Part shown: one piece after another, positions 53,638 to 64,000 of the stretch | How positions within the stretch are numbered: the stretch's first letter is position 1 | How the letters are laid out: every line of letters starts with the position of its first letter | From: Bimuria novae-zelandiae CBS 107.79 | Lineage: Eukaryota > Ascomycota > Dothideomycetes > Pleosporales > Didymosphaeriaceae | Length of the DNA: 64,000 nt | Assembly: GCA_010015655.1 (NCBI GenBank) | Contig: ML976713.1 | Coordinates: forward strand, 343,826-407,825 | Direction: 5' to 3' | The notes under the pieces: generated by a model | Told to the model about the DNA's origin: nothing | Database searches by the model: none | The model's input: only the letters and a program-made list of their open reading frames with translations | Position numbers and translations under genes: made by a program

Positions 53638-55847
53638 GTGGTTTACCTTTAGCTTTAATTCCTACATAACCTTATATAGAGTCTTCTAGCCTAGCGCTTT
53701 AATTAGTGTACGATTTAGTATATATGCTGCTGTTTAAAATAGCTTATTTAATAATAACTTTAGTAGGTTTCCTTTAAGCCTTATAGCTTAAGCTTAAATA
53801 ATAATAATCTTGCCTGCTCGCTTTATAAGACCGTTTTATTCGTCTGCGTAGTCTGCCCGCGGCTCGTATTAGATTCCTAGCTTAGCGCAGAGCTCCTCTA
53901 ACACGTTTAGTGCAACTCTATATCTTTAGTTATTATTAGTCTTAATTACAGTGACGTTACTATTAAAAATACGCTATATCTTGCGAACTTTTTAGACAAG
54001 CTAGTAGCTTAGGAATGCCTTTATACGCTGTGGAAAGCAGTTAACTTTATACCACTTACTATACTAGTCTACTATATAACCTGCAATTTAGTCACTATTA
54101 AGACAAAGGTCTACCTCTCGAGGTAGTAGCTATATAAAGTCTATAGCAACGCGATAGAACTTCCTAGGTGTAAAGTCCTCCTACTATCTTCTAGAGACTT
54201 GCTTTGTAAGTTTCGATTTGACATATACGCCACAGAAGTCGCTATCTTTACCTTTTACTCGTAAGCCTTCTATATAGTTAACTAGCTTCTTAATCGCCTT
54301 CTTGCCAGGATAACCCCAGGTGCTGTGCGCTGTCTTATAGTTAACTATGCAATTACGTTGAGGGTCCTTTAAAGGTTAATAGGTAGTGCTAAAGGATAAT
54401 AATAGGCGTATGTCTAGGCGGCGGCTAGCATTAGCGTTAACTAGCTAGTGGCTATTATTATACTCTAGTTATGTAATAACGGTTTTCTTGCTAACTTTGT
54501 ATAGCAAATCTTATCTTAAGTTAAAGTAGATCTAACTCGAGCGACAGCGTGCTAAGCCTATAAGGCTTATTAAGAAGCCTTTAACTAAGGCAACGTGTGT
54601 TAGGACGATAGGTAATAGTCCTCTTAGTGTTTTCACGGTTAGCTTCATGCTGCCCTATGCAGTAATCTTAATACGGCCTGTTCTTGCTCTTACGAAGTCG
54701 TTGGCACTGGCCTTATACTCTCTTGTCTATTTAGGCTAGGACTTAGTGTTAATAATATAAGTGTTCGAACTAGGATTAAGTATAAATTAGTTGCTTAATA
54801 AGTCGTAGCTGCTAATATCGTTAAGCGTCGATAGAGCTACTAACTCCTTAGTAGGTTTAACACTATTATTAAGTATTAGATCCTTATTACGTTTATTACG
54901 CTTGTCGTGCTCGTTAACCATAACGGCATCGGATACTATATATTATGCGGTGTAGGTTAATAGATTAGAAGGAGGCTTGCTATTATTAATAGTAACTATA
55001 GGCTTAGAGTTTAACTAAGTTGCCTTCTAGTCCTATATGGCTTTCTCTACCCTCGCTTTTAAGCTCGGATCCTTGGCAAAGGCTATAGCCACTTTCTTAC
55101 TAGCTTCCTTATTATTATATCCTTAGGGTTAGTTAGGAGCGTTAGGGTTTATTAACTAGCACTTAGACTATAAGTGTTTCTTGCTATAGAGGCATATACC
55201 ACTTTAAGAAGGTTTATTACTTTATAGTATTATTAGCTTTACTATCTCTAGCTCTGCCGCGTATGCACTAAAGCCTATACTAATTAGGCGTGTACGCTTT
55301 AGGTATGCTAAGAACTCGGCAACGTAGTCTTCTACTAATAGGACTTTTATACTAAGCCTCTCTTTTTAGATCAGGTCTCGCAGACCTGCCATTCCGTATT
55401 CGGGGTTAATTATCTTATAGGTAACTAGGAAGTCCTCCTGCGCACGGGTATCCTTAGTCTCTAAAAGCTTAATAGCCTTGTACTAGCTAGTAATCTTAAT
55501 TTAATATTAAAGCTATTTTTTAACCTTTCTGCCCTTTGGCGGTGTCTAAAGATCCTTATATTTCGCTATTAAATCGCGACGACGCGTTGTATCTAATAGT
55601 GCGAGATATTTCTTAAGAGTTATAAGTTATTAGTGTAGCGTATCCTTGTCCTTAATTAGGTATATGTGATGCGCTACTATTATCTTACTAATCTTAGAGT
55701 TAAAGTCTGCTAGAGCCTTAAGCTAACGCTTATACTCTAGATCCTTCTTCTCCTATCGCTTGTACGCCTAACGATAGTTAGCTCGCTGCTTAGTATTTAA
55801 GCTAGTAAATAATATAGCTTGTTAGTCGTAGTTGCTTAGCTAAGGCT

Positions 55848-55860
55848 CTATTAGCTCCTC
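55848..55860. repeat. Left copy of the LINE target duplication
   Basis: CTATTAGCTCCTC is found here and again at 61,401-61,413, directly after the LINE's terminal CTA repeats. The first bases could belong to the repeat, so the duplication is 10-13 bp. It proves that the LINE inserted into the copia. Confidence 0.88.
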
Positions 55861-57317
55861 AGGCGGCAGAGACCCAGGAGAAAGTTGCAATAGCTATAGC
55901 CAAAGCTATTAACCACTACGTTGCTAATCTTAAGCGCCCAAAGGAGCTGGCGGCTGCCTCTACCCTCCGCAACCGCCTTATACAGACACTAAAAAATTCG
56001 GCTACGCCAAGCCCTCGTCCGAATGTAGCTAGGACCGGCTACGACTCGACAACCACCGCCTACACCACGGACAGCGACAGCGGCCTTGCCGCCCAGCCCC
56101 AGAGGACATGGGCAAGCGTAGCATCCGCCTCCCACGGAGACAGCGGATACACGACGACCACAGGCAGCAGCAGGAAATCCACAACCACAGATAAGCGGCA
56201 AACCACACCCAGACAGGCAATAGACCCACGGATTTTACTTACAGTCGCGGACCCGGCCAACCGGTTAGGCCAGACCTCTGCCTTTGCTATACGAACGGCT
56301 ATCTGCGCCGCTACAGGGCTCGACCCCAGCGCTATCCCTACGGCCACAAGGACCCGCACTGGGTGGGCCATCACCCCGGCCTCCAACAACATACGACAGC
56401 AACTTATAGAACAGGAAAAGAAGGAATTGATGATGAGATCTATCAAAGCTAACAGCGCTGAGTTACCCACGCGATGGGTTAACTATGCTATACCCGGAGT
56501 ACCTAGCAGCTACCGCTCGCTACTAGGGGAAGACGTGCCCTACTCCCTCTAGATAATAGCGGATGAGGTTCACACGTAGATAAAACAACACCCCGTAAAC
56601 TGTCGTCCCTCTCGACACGGCCCTGATCAATTTGGATATACTACCTGGATAGTGTCCTTCAAAAAGCCTGCGGCGGCTTTCCGCCTCTTCGGTGCCAGCG
56701 ACCTTTCCCGCGAGATAAGCAAGAAGCGAGCTATAGAACGCCATAACCCTGGCTACCAGGGCTACTACAACGCAGCACGCTGCACACGCACACCCCACTA
56801 CCACAACTGCGGAAAGAAACCTAGCGAGCACGAAGGCCCAATAGGAGACGACTACGCTCACAAACAACAATGCCCCAACTACCGCAGCCCACACGCCGCA
56901 GACGACCCCACCTGCCTAGTTAAACCCAAGCAAGTAAACAGCCGCATTATTCAACCAACTCGCCGCGAACTAGCGACACTAAGACGCGCCAGACAAAAGG
57001 CCTTCAACCAGTTACACAACCTACACCCTCAACCCGAGCCCACCGCCCAGGGCCAGGGCACCTCCCCTAGCGGAGAAGACAACAACCAAACTAAGCCTGT
57101 GTTAACAATACCAAGTCAGCCAGAGCAGGAACTAGTGACCCAAAGCCATCGTCCCCTAAGAGGACCTCGACGCTCGACCCCGTACCCCAACACCGCCTCA
57201 CGACAAGCCGCTCCACGCCTATCAAACAGGCCTATGCGGTCCTCTGCGCCCACAAGCGACAGCCTAAACCTCGCCGCGCTTTCTGCCAGAAGCGCGAGAC
57301 AGGAAGAGCACACATAG
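55861..57317 (+). pseudogene. LINE ORF1 (gag-like, zinc knuckles)
   Basis: A continuous frame with two TAG stops near 56,550 and 56,579. It contains PTRWVNYAIPGVPSSYRSLL and TWIVSFKKPAAAFRLFGASD, then a Cys-His region (CTRTPHYHNCGKKPSEHEGP, CPNYRSPHAADDP). Several Cys of the expected C-x-C knuckles now read Tyr (GYYNAARCTR; CPNYRSPH), which is G-to-A damage. A Pro/Gln/Ser-rich tail follows and the frame stops at 57,315. ORF1 proteins bind the element RNA. Confidence 0.8.
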
Positions 57318-57419
57318 TCCTCCTCATAAAAGGACCAGACCATGGACAAATCCTCAAGCCAATAAGGAACAACCGCCGCAGACCCACCCCACGCAGGGAG
57401 CCTAACATCAAAGTATGCT

Positions 57420-60400
57420 AAATAAATGTTAGTAAAAGCGGCCTAGCACATATAGCCGCCCTTAAGATTGCTTTTAGGGAGGGCATCGACGTCATCTGCA
57501 TGTAAGAGCCGGCTACCTGGCCAGGCACACGCACTTCGAACCACCCTGGCTATAACCTCTACCCACTAGTGGATGGCTGGGACAGCTAGAAAACCTGGGA
57601 GGCAGACTGCCCCTAGGTCCTTATCTTTACCCGTAAGGGAAACTAATTAAAAATCACACCACGCACTCCACTCTATAACCGGGACATGTAGTAGATTAAC
57701 GTTAACGGAATCTTAATACTTAATGCCTACTAGGCGCTACAGACTACGCCCGTTCTTGACTACATTACCCACCTTACCCCGCCTAACAGATGCCTAGCTG
57801 GGGGCGACCTCAACGCTAAACATAACATGTTCGAACCTAGTGTCACGACTACACATGGCGGCGCCGAACTGGCCCAATAGGCCACAAACAGCGGCATGGA
57901 CTACATCAGAGAGCCCGGGGTCCCCACCCACCGTGCGGGACACGTCATAGACCTCTCCTTCTGCAACATCCCCTTCGCTACCATAGCAGTACGAGCGGAC
58001 ATAAACTGCGGCTCAGACTACAACACGCTAGTTACCACGATACCCGGCAGGGGATAAGAGCCGCTCGACCAGTTCTAATATAGAATCCCCACTACGAAGC
58101 TCCCGCTATTTATCAACGCTGTCGCTAATAGGATAAAGGGCACCCCTAGCTTAAACGGGCCACAGACTCGCGAGCACGTTGACAGGCGCGTTACTACCCT
58201 AGAAGAAGTCCTTATAAACGCCCTAGAGACAGTAGGCAGGAAGAAAAGAGGGACAGGCTATTCGGCGCCGTGGTGGACAAACGCCTGCAAACAAGCTTAC
58301 CGGGCACACTTAAACTCGCTAGACAGCCACACCGGGCGGGGCCCCTCCAAGGAGACGCGCACCTTCTTAGCAATAGTCTACAAAGTAAAGAAGGAATACT
58401 AGCAACACACTATAGATAACGCGGCAAACGACTAAGAACTTTTCTAAATTATTAACTGGCACAAGCTAGAACCTACTAGGACCCAGGCGCCAATGGTCTT
58501 TAGAGGCGTAGAGGCAACTAAGGACAAGGACAAGGCTGAGATGCTTCGACAAGCACTACTTTACAGATTTACGCCAGAGGACGACCTGCCAGAACCGCCC
58601 TCCCTACAAGAGAACCCCACAATCCCTTAGGACATATACCTGTCTATTAAAGAGACGGAGCGCTGCGTGATTGGGGTCTCTAGCACCTCACTAGGCGCAA
58701 ACGGTATAACCGTCCGGCTACTCACAGCATGCTGGAACCACATTAGACAGTACGTCTGCGACATCTACCGCGACCTACTTAAGCTTAATCACTACCCCGC
58801 CGCCTGGAAGGACGGAGAGATCGTGTTTATTAGGAAGCATGGCAAGAAGGACTACACGGTTCCAGGCTCTATGAGACCCCTCGCCATGCTACTCTGCCTC
58901 GGCAAGGGATTCAAAAGGATTATCGCCCGGCGCATAGCCCACTTAGCTGTGCTGCATGGCGTACTAAGCCCCCAATATGGAGGGGCTCTGCCAAAAAGGT
59001 CAGCCATGGATTTAATTGCCGCCTTCACCCACGACGTGGAACTGGCCTTCAGCAAAGGCCAGCACGTCACTATGGTTACTATAGACGTGCTTGGGGCCTT
59101 TAACGCCCTCCTCGTCAACCGCCTGCTACACCGAATAAAAGGACAAGACTGGCACCAAAAAGTGCTCGTGCACACGCGCAACATTCTTACGAACCGACAC
59201 ATACTTGTCCGCCACGGCCAACACCGATCCGGCCGCCACCCAGTGGCCTGCGGCACCCCACAGGGCTCGCCCCTCTCACCGGTTATCTATATGCTGTACC
59301 TGGCGGAACTTCTCCTCCAGGACACCACGCTGCGATTTGGATATGCTAACGACATTTGCCTATACAGAGCCACTCACAGCCTGGACTACAACGTTGAACA
59401 AATCGCGGAAGACGTCCGCAACATTATTAAATATAGCGCGGATAATAAGATCGCTTTCTCACCAGATAAGCTCGAAATAATACATCTCACACGGCAGAAA
59501 GGAGACTACGCGCCTCCCTGTATCGTTGACGAGAACCTCACCATACACCCCATTCTCCCCAGGAGTGGGAACGGGGCCCTGCGCTGGCTAGGCGTATGGT
59601 TTGACAGGAAGCTAACCTTCAAGGCCCACGTCGCGACTCGCGCCGCCAAGACAAGGGTTGTCGCACACCACATCCGCAGCTTGGCTCAGATCAAACACGG
59701 CCCCCCACCGGGGTCCCTCCGCAAGGCGGTGATCGCCTGCGTCCTCCCACGGCTCCTTTACGGTGCGGAAGCCTGGTACGGAGGCAGAACCAAGCCCTCC
59801 AGAATCATGTGCCAATTAAGAAGCGCTAAGGTAAGCACCCAACTAGGCTGGCACATTAACGCACTCGACAAAGTCCTTAAGCAGGCATGCAGAGCCATCG
59901 CGCCGGCCTATTAGACCACACCCACTACCGCCGTCTTCCAGGACGCAGGACTCCCCTTAGCGGCAGTAGCACTCGAGACATGCAAGTTTCGCTTTATAGC
60001 ACACCTGCTGACAGTCAACGATAAACACCCGCTAACTGCTAGGACCCTCCTGCCTATAGTTAGAAGAGGCCGAGGCGTAGGCCTCCTATAAAGAGCCCGC
60101 TTAAAGGTACAACAACTCGCACAGATCTTCGACCCGGTACCTCGACCAGATTTCCGCGCCCCCCACTACTCCCCCGGGAGCCGCACCGACCCCACAGACC
60201 GGGCAGCCAAGAAGGACGCCGCCCGTCTCTTTAAGGAGTGGTAGGCTCTCCTCCCACCAACCGCTATTACCGTCTTCTCAGACGGCTCCGAACAATGGAT
60301 TGACGGCGTCAAACACGTCACGTACGGCTACGCTGTATACGAAGGACAGGCCCTTATCCTACAGGGCAACGGCTCCCTTAACCCTAGGTCCTACGTTTTT

Positions 60401-61105
60401 GACGCCGAAGCTGTTGGCGCTTGGCGGGGACTCGCCCACACGCTTATTACGCCTACCTACTGGCTAAGACGCATATACATGTGTATTAATAGCACTTCTG
60501 TTATATGGTGCATAAGAGGCAACCCGTCCCCCTCTTCGTAATGGGCGTTCGTCAGGTGCCAGGAGACAATGGAGAACCTGGACATCACTATTCAGTGGGC
60601 CCTAGGTCACTGCGAAATAGAAGGGAATAAATTGGCAGACCAGCTAGCCGACGACGCGGCAAAGTCTCCCCGACCTCTATACGGCATGGCAGCTAAGCCT
60701 ATAGTCTTAGGCCTTAATTCAGACGTACGCGCCCACACGAGGAGCGCTGAGATGGACTGGTGGCGCGCCCGCTTACCCAAGTTATCTAAATGGTACATGT
60801 AGTGGGACCTTACTTACCGCCCCACAAAACAGCTAAAGGAGCTTACCCTCCAACGTCCAACGCTTGCTAAGCTCCTGTCCATGCGCACCCGCCACGGACA
60901 CTACGCCTGGTACCATAAGAAATTCAGGCATGAAGACGCCGTCACGAAATGCCCCTGCGGCGCAGACCTAGCGCCTGACCACATCGTACACTGCCCACGA
61001 TCAGTTCGAAAGTTTGGTTACTGGCCAAAGCGGCCAGCGTGCCCCCCTAACACCACCAGGGAAGGCGTGGAATACCTGAAGGCACTAGAGCTAAATGATT
61101 TCTAA
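57420..61105 (+). pseudogene. LINE ORF2: endonuclease, reverse transcriptase, RNase H
   Basis: A single frame shows an APE-type endonuclease (GGDLNAKHNMF near 57,800; VIDLSF and a terminal SDYNTL where SDH is expected), reverse transcriptase (open 58,667-59,914: KHGKKDYTVPGSMRPLAML, TIDVLGAFNALLVN, CGTPQGSPLSPVIYMLYLAE, FGYANDICLY), RNase H (VFSDGSEQ, DAEAVGAW, WALGHCEIEGNKLAD) and the C-terminal CPCGADLAPDHIVHCP. The catalytic pair reads N-D because codon 59,348-59,350 is AAC. RNase H has Asn for one Asp (CINSTS). About 20 stops are TAG from CAG or TGG; no frameshift is needed. It ends at 61,105. Confidence 0.88.
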
Positions 61106-61389
61106 CTTCTACTTGAGCTCACAAAAGATTAAGCTGCTCCTACTCTACTCTTATTATTAGACTACATGTATAATAGATAAACCCAGACACCTTAGCCTAT
61201 AGGCAAGAAGACAAGGATTTAGCCCCCGCACGGAGGGGGGCGGACTCTCACGAGCCGCTACAAGAGACAGCAATAGCTTTATAGCAAGAAACGCCTTCAC
61301 TACTTTGGCTGGCCCCAAAGCAGCTGCTCGGCGCGTCCCCATGCCCCATGGGAGGCTTGAACTTTACGTTCCTGGACGATAATTAATAC

Positions 61390-61402
61390 TACTACTACTA
61401 CT
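61390..61402 (+). repeat. CTA/TAC repeat at the LINE 3' end
   Basis: Four to five ACT units close the element before the target duplication, like the TAC repeat at 793-814. Shared terminal repeats in two LINEs with otherwise different 3' untranslated regions suggest that the repeat is recognised by the reverse transcriptase. Confidence 0.75.
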
Positions 61403-61657
61403 ATTAGCTCCTCTAGCTAGGGTAGTTGGTCTACTGCAACATCTAGATTAACGTATTTTTAGAGTTAGTTCTTTTGTGCCGTATTCTTATAGATAAATAG
61501 CTATTTATGCTAATCCTCTAATTAGCTAAGGACAATCGTCACCTAAGTGACTATTAGGTCTAACTTGGTTATTATCGTGCTCGTAGGTGCTCTACTCTAT
61601 GTGTAAGTATGTAATAAGTTAGGTGAGTGAGATCCCGTCGCAATCTGGGCTTATAAC

Positions 61658-61821
61658 TATAGCGGTTGTTGCTACAAAGCGAAAGTTGGGAAAAACACTA
61701 ATTTGATTATATGTGTGTAGTAGCTAAGATATATACTGCTAGGTAGGCTAGGCAGTAGTAAATAAGTGTAGGCAGCAATAAGCTAGCATAGGCAACAATA
61801 AACAATCCAAATACCGTTACA
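61658..61821 (-). repeat. 5' LTR of the second copia (164 bp)
   Basis: The partner of 51,019-51,182. It begins TATAGCGG on the plus strand where the other copy has TGTAGCGG, a G-to-A change at the LTR end. It is followed by the right GATTA duplication. Confidence 0.92.
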
Positions 61822-62450
61822 GATTATAAAGTAGCTATTTATTAAGTGTAACTGTCGCGTCTCCCGCTCTACAGTCTAGTAATACTTAAAGAAGAAGAAG
61901 TAGAGCGAGAATACGCTACGGCCCTTCTCTATTAACTAAAATAAGGACCTAAGGTAAGGGTATCGCGTCTAAATAAGCTAGTATACGCAGGTGGATCTCT
62001 ACTTTATTAATAAGGTAATCTTTAATAAGAAGAATAGCTAGAGACATAAGGCGTACACTCTTGTAAGCGCTAACTATTAATATAGTTAGGACATCTAGCG
62101 TGGCGATACCTAGGCAATTTTCCTAGCTTATACTTTACAGCACGGGTATTTGCCTTGCACTAGCATTAAGGAGGGTTACTATAATTATAAATAGTTTTTA
62201 AAATAGATTAAGACGTAGCTAATATCTATACTACGCGCCTTCTATAGCGGCAAGCTAATAGTAATTATCCTTAATAATATATTAATACACACGAATAATA
62301 ACGTGTAGGTAATTATTAAGCGCGCTAGGTATCTGCTCTAGTACCTACTACTATACTTCCTAGACTATAACCCTATCGAGCTTATATTTGCGGTGTTAAA
62401 GGCCTAGATCCGCCAGAATGTTATAAGGGTTCTACGTACCTAAGCCTAGT
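61822..62450 (+). pseudogene. Tc1-like transposase, catalytic piece (3 of 3)
   Basis: This resumes after the second copia with KWLFIKCNCRVSRSTV, the 'VS.STI.R.L' helix. DDE_3 remnants follow: YTLQHGYLPCTSIKEGYYNY, LIVIILNNILIHTNNNV (from 'VILDNA.IH'), and YFLDYNPIELIFAVLKA (from 'PPYSPDFNPIE..F..LK'). The Asp of the second catalytic motif now reads Asn. The original uninterrupted gene would have been roughly 1 kb. Terminal inverted repeats of this element were not found. Confidence 0.78.
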
Positions 62451-62718
62451 CTAGATTAGGGGAGGATAGGTTAAGGGAGAAGTGCCTTACTAATATTTAG
62501 TAGTTAAAAGCTAAAGATAGCTATAAGGTAGGTTTTAAAAATAATCTAATTTTATTATAAACTATAAAATAACTAACTAGGAGCTTTATTAATGTATTAT
62601 AGAAGATATACTTGTAGTATATTAAGTTAACTATAAGGAGTAGGAGTGTCAGATTTAATAGTGTTCTGTCACTTTAAGATAATGCGATAATGAGAGTTAA
62701 TGGATGTAATAATTAATT
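62451..62718. other. AT-rich remnant, probably the 3' part of the Tc1-like element
   Basis: No coding or structural signal was recognised here. It lies between the transposase C-terminus and the LTR of the next copia relic. Confidence 0.4.
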
Positions 62719-64000
62719 GTGGAAACCGTGGATGTGCGCAAGGTGTCTATCTAGCAATATTTCACGCTTGCACTACATAGGATAGTGTAGGGGCAATAGT
62801 GCGCCAGCCTCCCTTCTTTATCCTATCGCACTCTGGGCGATAGTTTAGGTAAGGAGACAGTAGATGGGTCGCACTCATACTGTAGGCAACAGTATAACTT
62901 ACTATAATTTATAGTAGGTTGTCTAATCTAACACACCCCCTTAGCTTAGGCTTATCCTTAAGCTAGACATAAGTTGCTTGCTAATTACACTTTTGCTTAT
63001 AATCTAAAAGTTTCTATTCTTTGTTCCAGTTCGTGCAGGTTAACCTCTTAATTAGTAATCTTTCCTGCGACGTCCTCAAGTCCTAGTTTATCTAGAGACT
63101 TGGTCTATTTACTGGCTAGCAGAGCCTTTATAAGACTATCTACTACCATTTCTTCTAATTATTAATACTAGACTTTAATAGCTCCGCGTACCACTTCTTG
63201 TCGAAGCTAATAATTATAGATGTCAACATGCCTTAACTATGTCTGTAGCTTAGCAATTTCTTTAGTAACAAGTTAAATAGTCTGTTGATTATCGCAATTA
63301 ATCGTGATTGTTAATAGTAAGAGCTTAATCTTAAGCTTAGTAATTAGCCATGCTGTGAAGATAGCTTCTTTAGCAACTTGTAATAGGGCTAGTAGCTTAG
63401 CTTTAGTTGTTAATATGGTAACTGTGTTCTGTTTGTTTGCTTTTCAGGCGATAAGTCCACTAAATAGCTTAATAATGTATCCTTAAGAGCTCTTGCGGTT
63501 AAGGGTGTTGTCTATAAATAATGCGTCGCTCGCGACTTCGTAGGTGTCTACTCTTCTAAAGCGTAGTACTAATGTTTATATAAAGGATAGGTATAGCAGC
63601 ACGCGGTTGGCGGCGTTGTGATATTCGTTGCTTGGATTAGCAAGGAATCGCGACAACTAGGAGCTTGCGAAAGCGATGTCCAGGCGCGTGGTTACGATAG
63701 TATAGAGGATTAATCCTATCTTTCGCTAGTATTAATTAATCTTTGCCTTTGAGGCGAGTCCTTCTTAGGGGAGTAGCTTAATTACTATTATTAGGGTATC
63801 GTGCCGTATATCGCGTTGGTCGACTAGGCGATTAATCTTGTCCACGTAGGACGCTTAAGATAGCTAGAGTAGTCTGCGGGGACGGTTTCTAATAATTTTA
63901 ACTCTTAGAAACTACTATAGGTCTTTTCTACTAGTAAGGGAGAATTTTAAACTTAACTATTTTATTACTACGTTAGTAGTGTGCTTCTAATCCTTTGCGT
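62719..64000 (-). mobile_element. Third copia retrotransposon relic, cut by the window edge
   Basis: Minus strand. A polypurine tract (GCTAAGGGGGTG) at about 62,945-62,934 precedes the 3' LTR, which starts TGTTAGATTAGAC at 62,933; its far end, about 62,719, is a guess. Upstream, RNase H is readable at 63,500-62,970: GYIIKLFSGLIA, TILTTKAKLLALLQVAKEAI, CDNQQTI, LVTKEIAKLQT, LRHVDIYNY, LRQEVVRGAIKV, EEMVVDSLIKALLASK. The reverse transcriptase end continues off the right edge. Stops are RIP-like. Confidence 0.8.

Larger units (their letters stand above)
55861..61400 (+). mobile_element. Tad1-like LINE, near full length, nested in copia
   Basis: The element is 5,540 bp with ORF1, ORF2 (endonuclease, reverse transcriptase, RNase H, Cys-His tail) and a 3' CTA/TAC repeat. 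The flanking target duplication is CTATTAGCTCCTC. It starts inside the ORF1 frame without an ATG (AAETQEKVAIAIAKAINHYV), so it is slightly 5'-truncated, as LINEs often are. GC content is higher and stops are fewer than in the surrounding copia: a younger insertion with partial RIP. Confidence 0.92.
51019..61821 (-). mobile_element. Complete Ty1/copia retrotransposon with a nested LINE, RIP-degraded
   Basis: The LTRs lie at 51,019-51,182 and 61,658-61,821 (164 bp each), with GATTA target duplications at 51,014-51,018 and 61,822-61,826. On the minus strand the 5' LTR is at 61,821. The primer site follows at 61,657-61,645 (plus strand CTGGGCTTATAAC, the initiator-Met anticodon arm with one transition). 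Gag is at about 55,850-54,750, integrase about 54,700-53,330, polymerase and RNase H about 53,000-51,290, polypurine tract AAGGGGGTG at 51,191-51,183. A LINE occupies 55,861-61,400, so the copia itself is about 5.2 kb. Confidence 0.9.

Noticed and set aside
1..64000. tRNA, rRNA or CRISPR features
   Set aside because: None recognised by eye; the only tRNA-like sequences are the primer-site matches of copia-type elements.

Overview
The window looks like a filamentous ascomycete chromosome segment (Pezizomycotina). The evidence is short 45-75 bp GT-AG introns, a HET-domain gene, a Zn2Cys6 regulator, a PTH11/SAT4-type membrane protein, and transposons degraded in the manner of repeat-induced point mutation (RIP). 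In most transposon frames Gln and Trp codons have become TAG/TAA while the frame itself is kept. I cannot name the species; a Dothideomycete is a guess.

Layout. Positions 1-12,350 are a transposon graveyard: a LINE 3' end, a Ty1/copia relic, a hAT relic, a Ty3/gypsy chromovirus, a 452-bp inverted repeat pair around a second copia 3' end, a MITE, and a LINE reverse transcriptase. A gene-bearing island runs from about 12,500 to 42,200. It holds a broken HET gene, a broken secreted FAD oxidoreductase (BBE family), a cupin gene, a UbiA prenyltransferase, a SAT4/PTH11-like membrane protein, a second cupin, a second broken FAD oxidoreductase, a short-chain dehydrogenase, an F-box-like gene, an unrecognised gene and a broken Zn2Cys6 regulator. 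It is punctured by two hAT elements, a Fot/pogo relic, a hAT-type MITE and a young gag-only LTR element. Positions 42,600-64,000 are again repeats: a MITE, a Fot/pogo element, and a Tc1-like transposase gene split by two complete copia elements, one of which carries a nested Tad-type LINE. A last copia relic runs off the right edge.

Function. The region 14.5-30.3 kb resembles a decaying secondary-metabolism locus: two cupin + BBE oxidoreductase pairs flank one intact prenyltransferase gene, with an SDR next to them. Both oxidoreductases carry a nonsense codon in the same conserved FWALKGG-N-G segment, and one is also split by an LTR element. Prenyltransferase, cupins and SDR read as intact. 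No polyketide synthase, NRPS or terpene cyclase is visible, so a product cannot be assigned.

Best transposon observations: (1) a 1,659-bp element with two 190-bp LTRs that look identical, a 5-bp target duplication, a half-tRNA-iMet primer site and an intact gag but no pol; (2) a three-level nest (LINE in copia in Tc1) whose target duplications can all be read; (3) two LINE reverse transcriptases that both lost the second Asp of the catalytic pair by the change expected from RIP.
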